Positions 31,075 to 41,600 of a stretch of DNA of 64,000 bases are shown in pieces. The position numbers and the translations under genes were made by a program. The notes under the pieces are model-generated. The model was given only the letters and a program-made list of their open reading frames with translations. It was not told the DNA's origin and searched no databases. Positions within the stretch are counted from its first letter, which is position 1; each line of letters starts with the position of its first letter. Source of the stretch: Fasciola hepatica (taxonomy: Eukaryota > Platyhelminthes > Trematoda > Plagiorchiida > Fasciolidae); contig CANUEZ040000002.1 in the NCBI GenBank assembly GCA_948099385.1, forward strand, positions 1,860,001 to 1,924,000, given 5' to 3'.

Positions 31075-33683
31075 ATGAAGTCAGTAACGAGGACCAGGGA
31101 ACCGTCAATATGGTACACCAACACCTGCAGTCTCCCGGGAAAAAGAGGGGAGTTGACGGCTAGGATCGCAGAGTCTGAGGTCGTAGCGTTGACGGAAACT
31201 TGGATAAAGCCATATACTGACATGCGCTTCCAGGGATACGCTGCCTACATACAGGATAAAACAGATGGAAGGCAGGGGGCAGAGCGGCACTTCTAATACG
31301 GACCGACATAGGCCATTGAGAGGCTCCGTTCAACTTGGTCTTCGGTGATGTGCAGGCCAGATCCTGCCTTATCAGGATCGAGGCGCGAACGGTATGCATT
31401 ATCTGTATCTACAGGGCACCGCTAGCCACAGATGAGGAAGATGTTGAGCTCTTCCAAATGCTGGATGCGGTGCTGGCACAGATAAAGGAGTTCATCTTAT
31501 TAGGGGATCTCAATCTACCCGAAGTTAACTGGGAAAGCGGGATCGCACCAAGGGGATCAACGGGCGACAAGTTTCTGCAGTGGGTCCAGTTACATGCACT
31601 CACGCAGCATGTGACACAGGCCACTAAACGCAGAGGAGGACAGCACCCGTCTCTCCTTGACTTAATCATAACGCGGCACCATCAGGACGTTAAGGAAATT
31701 AAGTGGGAAGAGCCACTTGGAAAAAGTGATCATGTAGTCCCCAGGGTCACACTAAGACTAAGCAAGGCGTCGAAGGAAATCGTGTTACGTCAGCGCTATG
31801 GGAGAATCAACATAGGTGAACTAAAGAGGGCGGCGGAGGAAATTCAGTGGACACCGAGACACACAAACGCCTCCGTAGAGGAACATTGGGAGACCATCAA
31901 GATAGGGCTACTCGAACTTACAGATGAGCTCGCACCCCTGACGGTGGCAAGCAGTAGAAATCTATCCCCATGGTGGAAGTCAAAAGTCCGCCAGGCCATG
32001 GTTATTTGTAGGCAACGATGGGCGGCGTACAAGCTGTACAAAACGCAGGGGGCATGAAATAGCTATGAGATGGCTAGGAACGGAGCTCAAGAGATCCAAA
32101 GAGTGGAGAAATATACCTTCGAGCGTCGGTTAGCTGCGTCGGTCCGCACAAGACCAAAGCAATTCTACGCCTACGTGCAATCTCACAAACTTATGAGAGA
32201 GAGCGTAGCAACTTTGGAAGGAGCACAGGGACGACTAGCTCTAAGCGACGAAGACAAAGCTGACATGCTCTTGGAATTCTTCAAGAGCATATATCGACCA
32301 GAAAATAGTTTGGAGGAAAGAACGGAGGGCCCACAGGCGCCTCCAATACCCGAAATTACTGTAGGAGAAGAAGAAGTGTACGCGGAGTTGCAAACGTTGA
32401 ATAGAAATAAAGCAGCAGGTCCAGACGGGATTCATCCAGCAATCGTTCAACCTCTGGCCGAGGTCCTGAAGGCTCCGGTGACGAAGCTGTATGAAACGTC
32501 ACTTAGAGAGGGAATTGTGCCGGGGGACTGGAGGAGAGCAACAGTGGTAGGCATTTACAAGAGTGGACCCCGGCAAAAGGCGGAAAACTACCGGCCGGTT
32601 AGCTTGACTTCAGTACTGTGTAAGTGCCTGGAGCGAATAGTCAGGAAACAGATCTCTAGGCATTTGGTTCAACACAACCTCATATCAAATGCTCAGCATG
32701 GGTTTGTGGCAGGGCGATCCTGTCTGACGAATCTCCTGCTGTTCCTCGATGAGGTAACGTCTGGACGAAGGGCAATCGATTGCGGTCTGTTACTTGGACT
32801 TCAGCAAGGCATTTGATTCCGTGAACCACAGATTTCTGGACGTCAAACTGCAGTCCATGGGAATTGTTGGAAAGGCAAGACAATGGATAAGTAGTTTCTT
32901 AGCAGGGCGAACCTTTAGTGTTAAGGTGGGGAGTCATGTTTCAAAACCGGAAGGTGTAACAAGTGGGGTGCCACCGGGCTCGGTGCTCGGCCCTCTGCTC
33001 TTCCCCATCTTCATCAACGACCTAGCACGTGGGCTTACAAACCCCACCTTTATGTTTGCCGATGACGTCAAGATAGCTGGAGTAGATATAGAACTTGACG
33101 TGTTAGCAGTACAAAACTGGGCACGCAAATGGGACCTTCCACTAAACCTCACCAAATGTCAATGCTTGACCACAAATACAGGGGCTAGTGAGAATGGTGT
33201 GGGTTCGTTGCAAGTGGTCTCGGCCATAGTTAGGCCGCATATGTAGTACTGCTGGCAGGCCTGGGCACCGTACTATCAGAAAGATATCGACTGTCTGGAG
33301 AAAGTAAATGGGCTAGCCACTAGAATGGTGGCTGGGCAAAGGGGGTTTAACTACATAGAGCATCTCCGTGCCCTAGACCTAGTCTCGATGGAAAGACGGC
33401 GCATTTGCGGGGATTTGATAGAAACCTTCAAGGTAATGAAAGGACTGTCAGGAATAAGTCGAGAAGACCTTTTCTCTCTGATCCCCGAGAGAGGCACAAG
33501 GGGCATAGCCTTAGATTACAAAGGAAACATTCGAGGCTCCAAATTAGGGCGAAGTACTTCTCAGATAGAGTGGTATCCTATTGGAATAAGCTCCCGGAAG
33601 AGGTCATAAATACCACAACAGTGAAGGCTTTTAAGAAAGCAGTAGACCTATGTTGGGTGGCAGTATACCCCGAGTTATGTTAA
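31075..33683 (+). pseudogene. LINE-B ORF2: APE endonuclease and reverse transcriptase, decayed
   Basis: The ATG at 31075 precedes the endonuclease: PSIWYTNTCSLPGKRGEL, VVALTETWIK, VCIICIYRAPLATD, FILLGDLNLPEVNW, SLLDLIITRHHQDV and GKSDHVVPRVTL (SDH present). RT: AAGPDGIHPAIVQPLAE, NYRPVSLTSVLCKCLE, AQHGFVAGRSCLTNLLL, MDFSKAFDSVNHRF, SGVPPGSVLGPLLF and FMFADDVKIAGV (FADD intact). Lesions: a frameshift in a G run near 31275, TGA at 31317 and 32055, about 5 bp lost near 32758, an in-frame loss of about 50 codons near 33219, TAG at 33244, and a 1-bp frameshift near 33500. The C-terminus reads NKLPEEVINTTTVKAFKK ... YPELC. CR1-clade features; inactive. Confidence 0.85.
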
Positions 33684-33883
33684 GCAGCTTTTAGGGTCAG
33701 ATGCAATTTACTTATTGTTTCCACCTTACTCTACCAGGGCTGATACTGCACAAAATTTCTGTGTTTCAGAAAAAGAAAATCACGCAGTGTTGGGAGCTAC
33801 GGAAACGCGCCGACAACACAACTATCTGGACACACGATTGGCTCTAGCCACACCAAGTCCTGTGCAAACTGAGGTGAACTGAG
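33684..33883 (+). repeat. LINE-B 3' UTR and GAACT-type tail
   Basis: Shares its sequence with 11863-12070 (gcagtgttgggagctacgga, acaccaagtcctg) and ends in degenerate GAACT units. The next LINE-A copy starts at once (33884) in the RT domain. Confidence 0.75.
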
Positions 33884-33885
33884 TT

Positions 33886-35217
33886 GTCGCGGCAGTCGTG
33901 GCAATACATAAGAGTGGGCCCAAGTTGGATGTGCAGAACTACAGGCCGGTAAGTCTAACCAGCATTCTCTGTAAAGTCCTCGAGAAGATCATCCGTGCCC
34001 ATATCTGCCAGCACTTACTGCAGCACTCCATGCTAAGCCCGGCGCAGCATGGATTCCTGAAAAATAGATCTTGCCTCACCAATCTCCTGTGCTTCTTAGA
34101 TGAAGTAACTCGACGACTGGACGAAGGTAAGCAAGTTGAGGTATGCTACCTCGCCTTTAGCAAGGCGTTCGACTCCGTTAATCATCGTCTTTTGCTACGC
34201 AAGATGGAGACTTTCGGTATAGATGGACCAGTATATAGGTGGATGGAGGACTTCCTCTCCCACAGGACGCTTTACGTCGAAGAGGGGGACAGGTGCTCCA
34301 GTTTGGTGAACGTCACCAGTGGTGTACCTCAGGGATCCGTCCTAGGCCCGGTCTTATTCTTGTTATTTATTAATGACCTAGCATCCACTCTTCAATCGCC
34401 CAGCTTTATTTTTGCGGATGATGTGAAGATTGTTGGATCTAAGGGTAGGGCGGACTTGGGCAGGGAAATAGGTACCGTCCTGAACTGGGCATACAAATGG
34501 GACTTACCTCTAAACGCTCAAAAAAGCCATTTGTTGTCAAGGGCAACAGAGAGCCTAACTGTCGCTCATGATCGAGGGCTGTTCACCGTAGAGGCAGTCA
34601 GTAGGGTTAAAGACCTGGGGGTCATCATGAACAGTGACTTCAAATGGTCGGAGCAGTGCAACGCTGCTGCGCATAAGGCTCGTGGGGAGCTCTTTAGACT
34701 GCGATCAGCTTTGTATTGCCGGAAGCCGGAGGTATTCGTACCTATTTACATGGCTATAGTATGACCTCACTTAGAAGGTAGCGTGCAAGCTTGGTCACCC
34801 TTCTACAAAAAGGACGCCGCCTGCCTCGAGAAAGTCCAACGTCTCGCCACGCGAATAGTTGAAGGGCAGAGGGGTAAGACTTACGAGCAGAGACTCTGTG
34901 ACCTGAATCTCTTCTCGTTGGAAAGGAGGAGATGTCGAGGGGATCTCATAGAAACGTTCAATGTAATGAAGGGCTTTTCTGGCCTTAGACCAGATAGTCT
35001 ATTCCAAGTGGTCGTAGACTCCAGAACAAGGGGACACGAAAAGGAGTTGATAAAAGCCCGATCTAGGTTGATGGCTAGATCGCACTTCTTCAGCAATAGG
35101 GTTGTGAACAGTTGGAACGGTCTGCCTGGTGAAATGGTAGATCTGCAGACAGTTCAATCCTTCAAAGGTGCCCTAGATCGCAAGTGGTACGAGATCTTTC
35201 CTTGTAGTGAGCCTTGA
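33886..35217 (+). pseudogene. LINE-A reverse transcriptase with a single premature TGA
   Basis: A 443-codon frame from VAAVVAIHKSGPKLD through NYRPVSLTSILCKVLEKI, AQHGFLKNRSCLTNLLC, CYLAFSKAFDSVNHRLL, SGVPQGSVLGPVLFLLF and FIFADDVKIVGS (FADD intact), MNSDFKWSEQCNAAAHKA, to the C-terminal RSHFFSNRVVNSWNGLP and the end FPCSEP. The only interruption is TGA at 34762-34764; the sister copy at 12555 has CGA (Arg) there, so this is a C-to-T change at a CpG. CYLAFSKAF has A where relatives have D (CYLDFSKAF), which removes the first catalytic aspartate of the RT palm. The endonuclease is missing through 5' truncation. Confidence 0.85.
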
Positions 35218-35490
35218 GTATATCAACTAGATGGATGAAAGGTAGCACTGTGGTCCTTCTGAAGTACGTTTTAGCGGACTTTTTCCCTCATTCCATACTG
35301 TCTCAGTGAACGCTCACGATGCATAATGTCTCTCGCAGTTGATGTGCGATGAGGTTTTCCGTTTCCCTCTCGTTTTTAGCGGGCATTCAACGAAATACAC
35401 TCGGCAGTGGTGGGTGCATAACTGGTGTGCATACCATCGAAGGAATTCTGGACGCTCGATTGGCCGTGGCCATTACCTGTCCTGTGCAGA

Positions 35491-35545
35491 CTGAACTGAA
35501 CTGAACTGAACTGAACTGAACTGAACTGAACTGAACTGAACTGAA
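35491..35545 (+). repeat. (CTGAA)11 tail of LINE-A
   Basis: Eleven perfect pentamer units. Shorter versions of the same repeat end the LINE-A/B copies at 6634, 12070, 13294 and 33883. CR1-clade elements typically end in short tandem repeats rather than poly(A). Confidence 0.9.
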
Positions 35546-35930
35546 CGAACTGGAAACTGCGCTACGCCGCGTCGCGGAGCTCGGGTTGTCTGCTTTTCGT
35601 ATTTTTACCCCGCGGTTCATAGATCTGTAGTGGGTTTGTCTTCGTTGTTCTTTCCCCCGTATGTCGTTTTTTGTTTGTGCTCATTTCTGGCATGGTTTTT
35701 GGTCACACTGGCAGTAGCATTGTCCACATTGCCAGTATAATTTTTCAGAAACCGAGACACTTCAAGAGGAAATTGGACCAGACCCTGAAGTTTTATTGGC
35801 GGAGCACCGACATACAGCCGAGTCAATAGAATACAATGTGATGGGACTCATACGGGATGGCTTCCCACTGACATTTACCTGAAGACTGAAGATACCCTCC
35901 CGTCACATTTTTGTTAATCACGTTTTAGCT
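35546..35930. other. Unassigned, possibly 5' UTR of a decayed LINE
   Basis: No coding homology. It begins at the LINE-A tail and leads into an ORF1 remnant, so it may be the 5' part of a further head-to-tail LINE copy, but I cannot align it with 26330-26520. Confidence 0.3.
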
Positions 35931-36850
35931 TAGTATTTTTTCGCTTGCTGCCTTCGGAATAAGCTTTGTACCAGCCAAGTTAAAGTTGCTATAGTGCTTC
36001 ACACAAATTCTGCAAACCGGGAGGATTCTCAGGAAGCGAGAATGCTGGCTGTGGAAATAAAGACTGCAAGAAATTCGTGAACGATGAGGGTTTCCACTGC
36101 AATAATTGCCATATAACTTGACGCAAGACTGAGAAGAGAGCATAGAACCTATACTCTGAACATTTATATCTGCAGTGGTTCTGTGTCGAGTGTCAGACCA
36201 CCAAACGCAAGGTGAGGTCCGGACTTGTAACCGCGGTAAAGTACTCGGACAGCCGAAAAAGTATCGAAGACCATTTTGGCCGCAACCTAGGCGGACAGGG
36301 CGCAAGCAGCTAGAAGAGAAGCACATACCACTTTGATTCGTAGAAGAGTAGAACGGGTAGTATCACTGGATAACGTAGGACAGGACACTGCGAAGAAGTC
36401 GAAGGTTCACGAGTTACCGGGGCCAGCTACGCAGCCGGTCCAAGCTCTCGGCGGTCTGGCCTCTACAAGTAATAGAAAAGTGCCGTAGAAAAAGCTACTG
36501 CCACTCCAAGGGAATTTTATGTTGTCGGCCCCAGCACCAGGTCAGTGATTATGTTTAACCTCCCGGAATCTGACTGGACATTACTCGCCAAGCGTGAAAT
36601 TCATGACAGCAGGGCATTCCAGCAGTTATTTACACATTGCTACCTGAATTGCGCGTTATAGGCCTTAGACGGTTGGCCAAAAGTAACGATATTCGATTTT
36701 CGCGACACCCTAGGTTGCTGAAGGTGTCGTTAGTGTCGACACAGAGAACTTGCTGACATCAGCAAAAACTCTAAGCGCGGTTCTGAGGTCCGCATAAGAC
36801 CGGATCTACCCAGATCTATCAGGAAAGATCCAATACGTGCAACACATCCA
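35931..36850 (+). pseudogene. Decayed LINE ORF1 with PHD-like finger and RRM-like region
   Basis: Around 36030-36210 one frame reads NAGCGNKDCKKFVNDEGF, HCNNCHIT, stop, ..., LYLQWFCVECQTTKRK. This has the Cys/His spacing of the LINE-B finger (CGNKG ... QCCIWYHQKC ... WICAHC) but with two stops. Around 36535-36830 an RRM-like ORF1 block follows (SVIMFNLPESDWTLLAKR, SEVRIRPDLPRSIRKD), again with stops. It is a relative of LINE-B ORF1, not the same subfamily. No ORF2 follows; RTE sequence takes over from 37016. Confidence 0.6.
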
Positions 36851-37015
36851 TACAGGACCGTGCTCTGGGCACGGTTCAGTTCACTTTATTCAACGATTAA
36901 CCTCGCGCTCCTGTGCTCTGGTTTCGGTTGCTATCTTCAAGTTTCGCCCAATAAAGGACGAAAAAATAGAAGCCATAATGATAAAGATTAAAAAAAACGA
37001 AGTACCAAGGGGAAA

Positions 37016-37345
37016 TCAAGACGACATAAAACGAGTCTGAATGCAACTACGCCACTGACCGCTACACCTAGCCATATCACTTAATGCCTCCAACGGCTTA
37101 GTAGGCGGATCACGCGGACTCCAACCTGGAAATTTAACACGTCCTGCTCGGCCAAGTCCACTGGTCAACGTTTTCATACCTTTTTGCCATGCCATGGACT
37201 GACCACCCTGACCTACCTTCCGATCAGCACCTGCCTCAGAGAACAGCGTACTTTGAGGAAGTCTATCCGTGGGCATGCGTAACACATCCCAACCACCTTA
37301 ACCCGTTTAGATTCAGCACTTGATCCAGAGACTAACCTCTGGTTC
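37016..37345 (-). pseudogene. RTE-type LINE C-terminal remnant (family C)
   Basis: The minus strand reads LNLNGLRWLG-like sequence, then RMPTDRLPQSTLFSEAGADR, QSMAWQKGMKTLTSGLG and FPGWSPRDPPTKPLEAL, the signature C-terminal region of RTE-clade ORFs (LRMPxxRLPRR..., GGQ...W...MKSLTSGL, LPGWGPRD). A frameshift separates the first block from the rest. The next RTE copy (37366) lies immediately upstream of it. Confidence 0.75.
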
Positions 37346-37646
37346 CCAACACCTTACACCGAAACATCATCATCATAATCATCGTACAGCGTTGAACAGC
37401 GGGGCAAACCCCACTGAACACTGCCTTTCTCACCATCTTGCACGTTGAATTAGTATGAATATACGAGGTGGACAGGGAGTGGACCTTCACGGGTGGGAAA
37501 AGGAAAGAATGCCCTAGTAGCCAACACACAGAATACACAGTCTAACTGTACAAACACATATCAATCAGTCATCCTGATTTGACAGAAGGTAACAACACGA
37601 TCGCCACTGTTCACGGTTCGCTGCCATATCCTTTCAGTGTCTCCAG

Positions 37647-39720
37647 CTAACTGGTTGACGGATCTTTTGGACCCCAATCACGAAGGCGTGAGGCACCTAC
37701 TTTTCCTAAGTTTGCTGTGCAACTTCTCATTCCTCGCTGCCACGTCATCTGTTGACCTCCACGTGGTTTTTCACACTCCTGAGGAGAAACGGAGAAATGG
37801 GCATGGTACGGCAGACGTGTGTTTGCCATACGTAACACATGCCACAACGGACGAAACCTACTAAGCTGGATACGCTGTGACAGAACGTTCTCCGAATTAA
37901 TACCCAATACTCGATTTCTGATCTCAGCATTGCTCACTTGGCTATTCCACCCAATCCTAACAATACTACATGAACATTGGTGGTCAAAAACCTGAAGACG
38001 ACGAATATCTTCAGCACGCAGACTTCAAGTCTCGCAACCATACAATAAAAGTGACCGCACTGCGGCACAGTATACACGACCTTCCAACTTCAGCGAAGTA
38101 TCAGGTCGGCGCCACAAGTGCTTCAGTCCAGCGTACGCCGCTCGAGCCTTGGATATGCGCGTGCTCACCTATGCTACTGTGTGCTGCCGAGGTAACTGAA
38201 GCGGCCAACAATTGTTAGCACCTTCCCATCGAGCATCAGGCACGGAATCGTTGACGTCCAGTCTTGCAACATCACTTTAAACTTTGAGGGCGCAGAGCGC
38301 ATTCCAAAAGGAGCTACAGCTCTTCCGAGTCTATATAGTGCACGTTGAGCATGTTCCGTGGATTCGAGCAAGCAGACATGATCGTCCGCGCAAATTAGGT
38401 CACACAGTTTTTCACTATTTCCTAGTTCGACGCCTATATCCTGAAAGTTTCTCCATTATCTCGTCCATGACGAAGTTGAACAGGAATGGAGACATGGGAC
38501 ATCCTTGTCGAGCACCGCTGGTCGTTTTCAATACACTGGATAGTTCACCATAAACTCTAACGCGGCTAGAAGTACGAGACTACAATGATCTCAGTAGATT
38601 CACGAACTTCTGGGGCAAACCTTTTCGATGAAGAGCACTGAAAAGCGCTGTTCGATCAACTGAATCGAAGGCGCCTTTCAAGTTTAAGAAAACCATTATT
38701 GTCGGTCGACGGTGCGTGTGACGCGTTTCAGGTAGTTGGCGAAGAGTAGAAATCTGCAGTTCATGGGAGATGTCGGACGGGTACTGCTAGGGCCTCCAGC
38801 CACAAAGCAGGAGAACGATTAGGGTCCTCATCCAAAGCCTTTAGTTCTAACAAGAACCTATCCGCAAAGCAGCGGGGGTGACTGGATGGAAGCTTATCTG
38901 CTTGGGTCAGTTATTATTCCACTGATTTTACCGACTTAGTTTCCAGCTCAAATGAACCCCCAACCTGGAGCACCAGGAGACTGAACTTTGTCTGGCCTCT
39001 ACCCATTGACCTGTCAGGTATGATTGCATCTCCGGCTTAAAGAGGCCATCTTGTATAGCTCTTTGGGTCATAGAGGCATGCAAGCCATCACACCACGTGA
39101 AGATGCAGTCTCGTCGTGGTGGCAAGACGGCGAGAAAGGCAGTGGTCAGTGGGGCTTGCCCTACTGTTTAACGCTGTGCGATGATGATGATGATGATGAT
39201 GAGTAAAAGTCTAGCCGATACATCCTCGACCTGGGCGGGATCCGGGCTGTTGTTCGTGGGTGTTCCTCTTGCTAGCCGGTGTAAGACGACGCAGCGAAAT
39301 CGATACTAATACCTTGAAAACGAGTACAATCAATGACTCGACTCAATAACGGAATGTGCTCCTCATTCCAAATGTCACGGAGCAAGATGGTAAGTGATTT
39401 TACCAACGCACCACCACCCATTTTGAAATAATTGGAGAGAGTCCGTCAGAACCGGCCGCTTTCCCACGCTTTAGTGATCGAATGCATGACTCCACTTCCA
39501 CTTCCGATGGCGGTTCAAGTGATACCCAACATGGAATCGCAGTTGTTGACGTTGGACCAACTAAACTGCTCCTTGAACTATTTGGCCCAACGGCCAAGCC
39601 TTTGCTTTTTACCATGAATGGGCTCTCCATTTCTATCGCATATCGTTTCGTTGGCCGGAGTTCATCGTCCAGTGGTATCGAGAATGAGTCTGAACAGTCT
39701 TTGACTGTTACCTGAAGCAG
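37647..39720 (-). pseudogene. RTE-D reverse transcriptase, disrupted
   Basis: From the 5' side: QRLFRLILDTTGR and RSLKRGKAAGSDGLSPIIS (39400-39720), then the insert at 38758-39196, then FDSVDRTALFSALH-like sequence, RSCPMSPFLFNFVMDEI-type blocks, LICADDHVCLLESTEHAQ with catalytic ADD (near 38375), LGRAVAPFGMRSAPSK, and the C-terminal LSRFRPLWHVLRMANTRLP, QQMTWQRGMRSC and LRDWGPKDPST. One base is lost before the CADD box (MEKLSGYRRR instead of the expected QDIGVELG frame near 38440). The same frameshift occurs in the copies at 49.6 and 61.3 kb. Confidence 0.75.
38758..39196 (+). mobile_element. Short composite (SINE-like) insert in RTE-D
   Basis: The plus-strand insert splits RTE-D RT sequence that is contiguous at 60980-61080. 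It is bounded by gagtagaaatct (left) and gagtaaaagtct (right), an imperfect 12-bp duplication. Its 3' end (aaggcagtggtcagtggggc ... gctgtgcgatgatgatg) is the RTE-D 3' end with a (GAT)n tail. Its 5' part (tgtcggacgggtactg ... ctttagttctaac) matches, in the opposite sense, the RTE-D 5' UTR at 41480-41600 and 62330-62560. It could be a SINE using the RTE tail, or a 5'-inverted truncated RTE. The same insert is at 49910-50348. Confidence 0.65.
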
Positions 39721-39883
39721 CTGCTGTTACCATTACTTCGGCTACCTTTACCCACCAATTTTCACGATCACTCTTAATGCTTTTCGTAACTTGCTTCTGT
39801 GGATGTCTTTGAATCTTATTCATCTCCTTACAGTTCGAGAGCTGCCGCTTTTTCTCCATTAGACTGACTGACTCTTGCGAAAT

Positions 39884-40879
39884 TCAGTGTCTTTGATAGA
39901 CATTTGGTCTAGGATCACAGGAGAAACCTGCTGCCACGTGCACCACCTGTTTAGTATGTTCCCAGTGCTCATCTACATTACTATCTGTCGTAAATCCTAC
40001 CTTATGTGCTAATTTTTGTTCATAACGGGTGCGGACTTCTGAATCACACGAACGTTTTACGGCTAACCCGGTTCGTGGTTTGCGTCGATTACCGCGGAGC
40101 TGGAGAGATAATAACGTTAAGACTAATGCATCGTCCGACTCTACGTATGTGGACCAGTAAGATCTACAGTTCTGAACAGAACTGCGCCACCGGTAGCTTA
40201 CTGAGACATGATCAATCTTGCTTAGAGCATCTGTAGAGTTAGAGCACCGTGTCGCTGTGCAACGCGAGCTGTATCGGAAATTGGTGCTAGACAAGAACAA
40301 TCGATTGTCTGCACAAAACTGGAGAAACTTATCCCTGTTATCTGTACGCTCAGTGGGTAAGGCACAACGGACACCTAAACAAGCTTCTGACGTACTAAGT
40401 TTGCCAACTTGTGCATTGAAGTCACCAGCTAGCACTACAATATCAGAATCGTTGCTCATGCGAACGAGAGTGGCGAGTTCATCATAGAACTCATTTTTCT
40501 GTGCGTCTGAGCTGCACTCTGTTGGTGCGTATGCCGAGATCACAACCAAACTGTGCTTAACACAGTTATCCTTTCTAACCCCGACCGACCCCTGGATTCT
40601 CACAGTATATAAACGACTGGTAATGGGGATCCAGTCTAAGAGGGCAGCCTCGGCCTTGCCAGTGAAGACTATTCCTACACCACGTTGACTCGCAGCTCGA
40701 GCTATTTCGTCTCCCGAAGTGTGCAGAAAATACCTCGATGTGATGTCAGGAGCAGTTAGTTGAATCACACTGCTCGAATCCTGAATACGCGTTTCATTTA
40801 CGCAGAAAACACCAATCTTCAGATAGCTCATTGTGATGGCTAGGCACGCCTGTTGGCTGGCGTGCATGAGTGTACGCAC
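39884..40879 (-). pseudogene. RTE-D APE-type endonuclease domain
   Basis: 331 open codons. Visible motifs are IGVFCVNETRIQD (catalytic E), SLVVISAYAPTECSSD, VVLAGDFNAQVGKLS, NRLFLSSTNFRYSSR, LSKIDHVSVSYRW and VESDDALVLTLLSL. In APE-type endonucleases the last motif is SDH with a catalytic histidine; here it reads SDD, and the same change is seen in copies 2 and 3, so nicking activity is doubtful. The frame stops at 39884, before the RT linker. Upstream residues NLGSFNVR continue in frame before the first ATG. Confidence 0.75.
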
Positions 40880-41600
40880 GTTGAAGGAGCCGAGATTCAG
40901 AGGCTAACGAGGTTTGAGAAAATCTGAGTTACAAGACGGGAATATTTGCGACACCATTTGACAATAAATCGTTGCGAGTATCGGGCATGTTATCAGTGGG
41001 AGCATTATGAGTAGATAGATGGGGCAAAGAGAGGTGGTTGGGGACAGAAGTCAAAAGCTAAGTGAATGAGAGGGATCTCTGAGCAGTAGCCCACTTATCA
41101 CTACCCACCCCGCTCAATGCAAAGGACAGAGCGGTCCAGATTATCCTGCGCGACGACCGATGCGGTAGGGATTTCTTTCCAGTCGTGCAGGCTGGTCAAC
41201 CCCTACCAGGCTCTCCTTATTACGTGCGTTCGACATTCCTTCCCACTACGCTTGTGCCAACTTTGCGTTACAGTGGTACTCTGCAGTATGCCACCACGGT
41301 CACCAGGGCAATGTTTCCTACAACCCATGAGAAGAACACTGCGGGTAGGGAGAGAGTGGCCAATGTGTATTGGAAAAGCGTGGGTGTAGCGTGCATGGGC
41401 AACGGTCGAGTGGCCATCGCGCTTGGTGGCGCGATTTCAGGCAAACACTGAGGTGTGGTAAACAAATAACGGAGGTTGAATGCCACTGCATGTTGGACGG
41501 GTGCTGTTAAGGTGTCCAGCCGCAAAGCAGAAGGACGATTAGGGTTCCCAACCAAAGCCTTTAGTTCTAACGAGAACCTGTCCGCAAGGCGGTAATCACC

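Larger units (their letters stand above)
13295..33883 (+). mobile_element. LINE-B (CR1-like), probably full length, with nested BEL and LINE-E insertions
   Basis: Own sequence: 13295-13375 plus 26330-27992 plus 31015-33883. The 5' end is placed just after the preceding GAACT tail, because 13295-13330 also occurs at 6079 upstream of another LINE-A fragment. The element has an ORF1 with a PHD-like zinc finger, coiled coil and RRM-like region, an ORF2 with APE endonuclease and RT, and a 3' UTR ending in a GAACT-like tail (33866-33883). BEL inserted into the 5' UTR, and LINE-E inserted at the end of ORF1. All ORFs carry stops or frameshifts, so it is an inactive copy. Confidence 0.65.
33884..35545 (+). 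mobile_element. LINE-A (CR1-like) copy, 5'-truncated, well preserved
   Basis: Starts within the RT domain at the tail of LINE-B and ends in a LINE-A 3' UTR followed by 11 perfect CTGAA units at 35491-35545. That long uninterrupted tail and a near-intact reading frame mark it as the youngest LINE-A copy here. Confidence 0.85.
37366..41600 (-). mobile_element. RTE-type LINE (family D), copy 1, with an internal insertion
   Basis: On the minus strand: 5' UTR about 41600-40900, endonuclease 40879-39884, RT in two parts, C-terminal region 37937-37647, 3' UTR, and an ATG/ATC-rich tail at 37366-37380. The segment 37366 to about 40510 is almost identical to 48525-51667 (offset 11152, changing to 11150 after one small indel). 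38758-39196 is a foreign insert. The 5' UTR parts at 41090-41180 and 41480-41600 match 62200-62430 next to the third copy. Confidence 0.8.

Noticed and set aside
39176..39206. Poly-Asp frame end at GAT repeat
   Set aside because: Translation of the (GAT)n tail of the composite insert.
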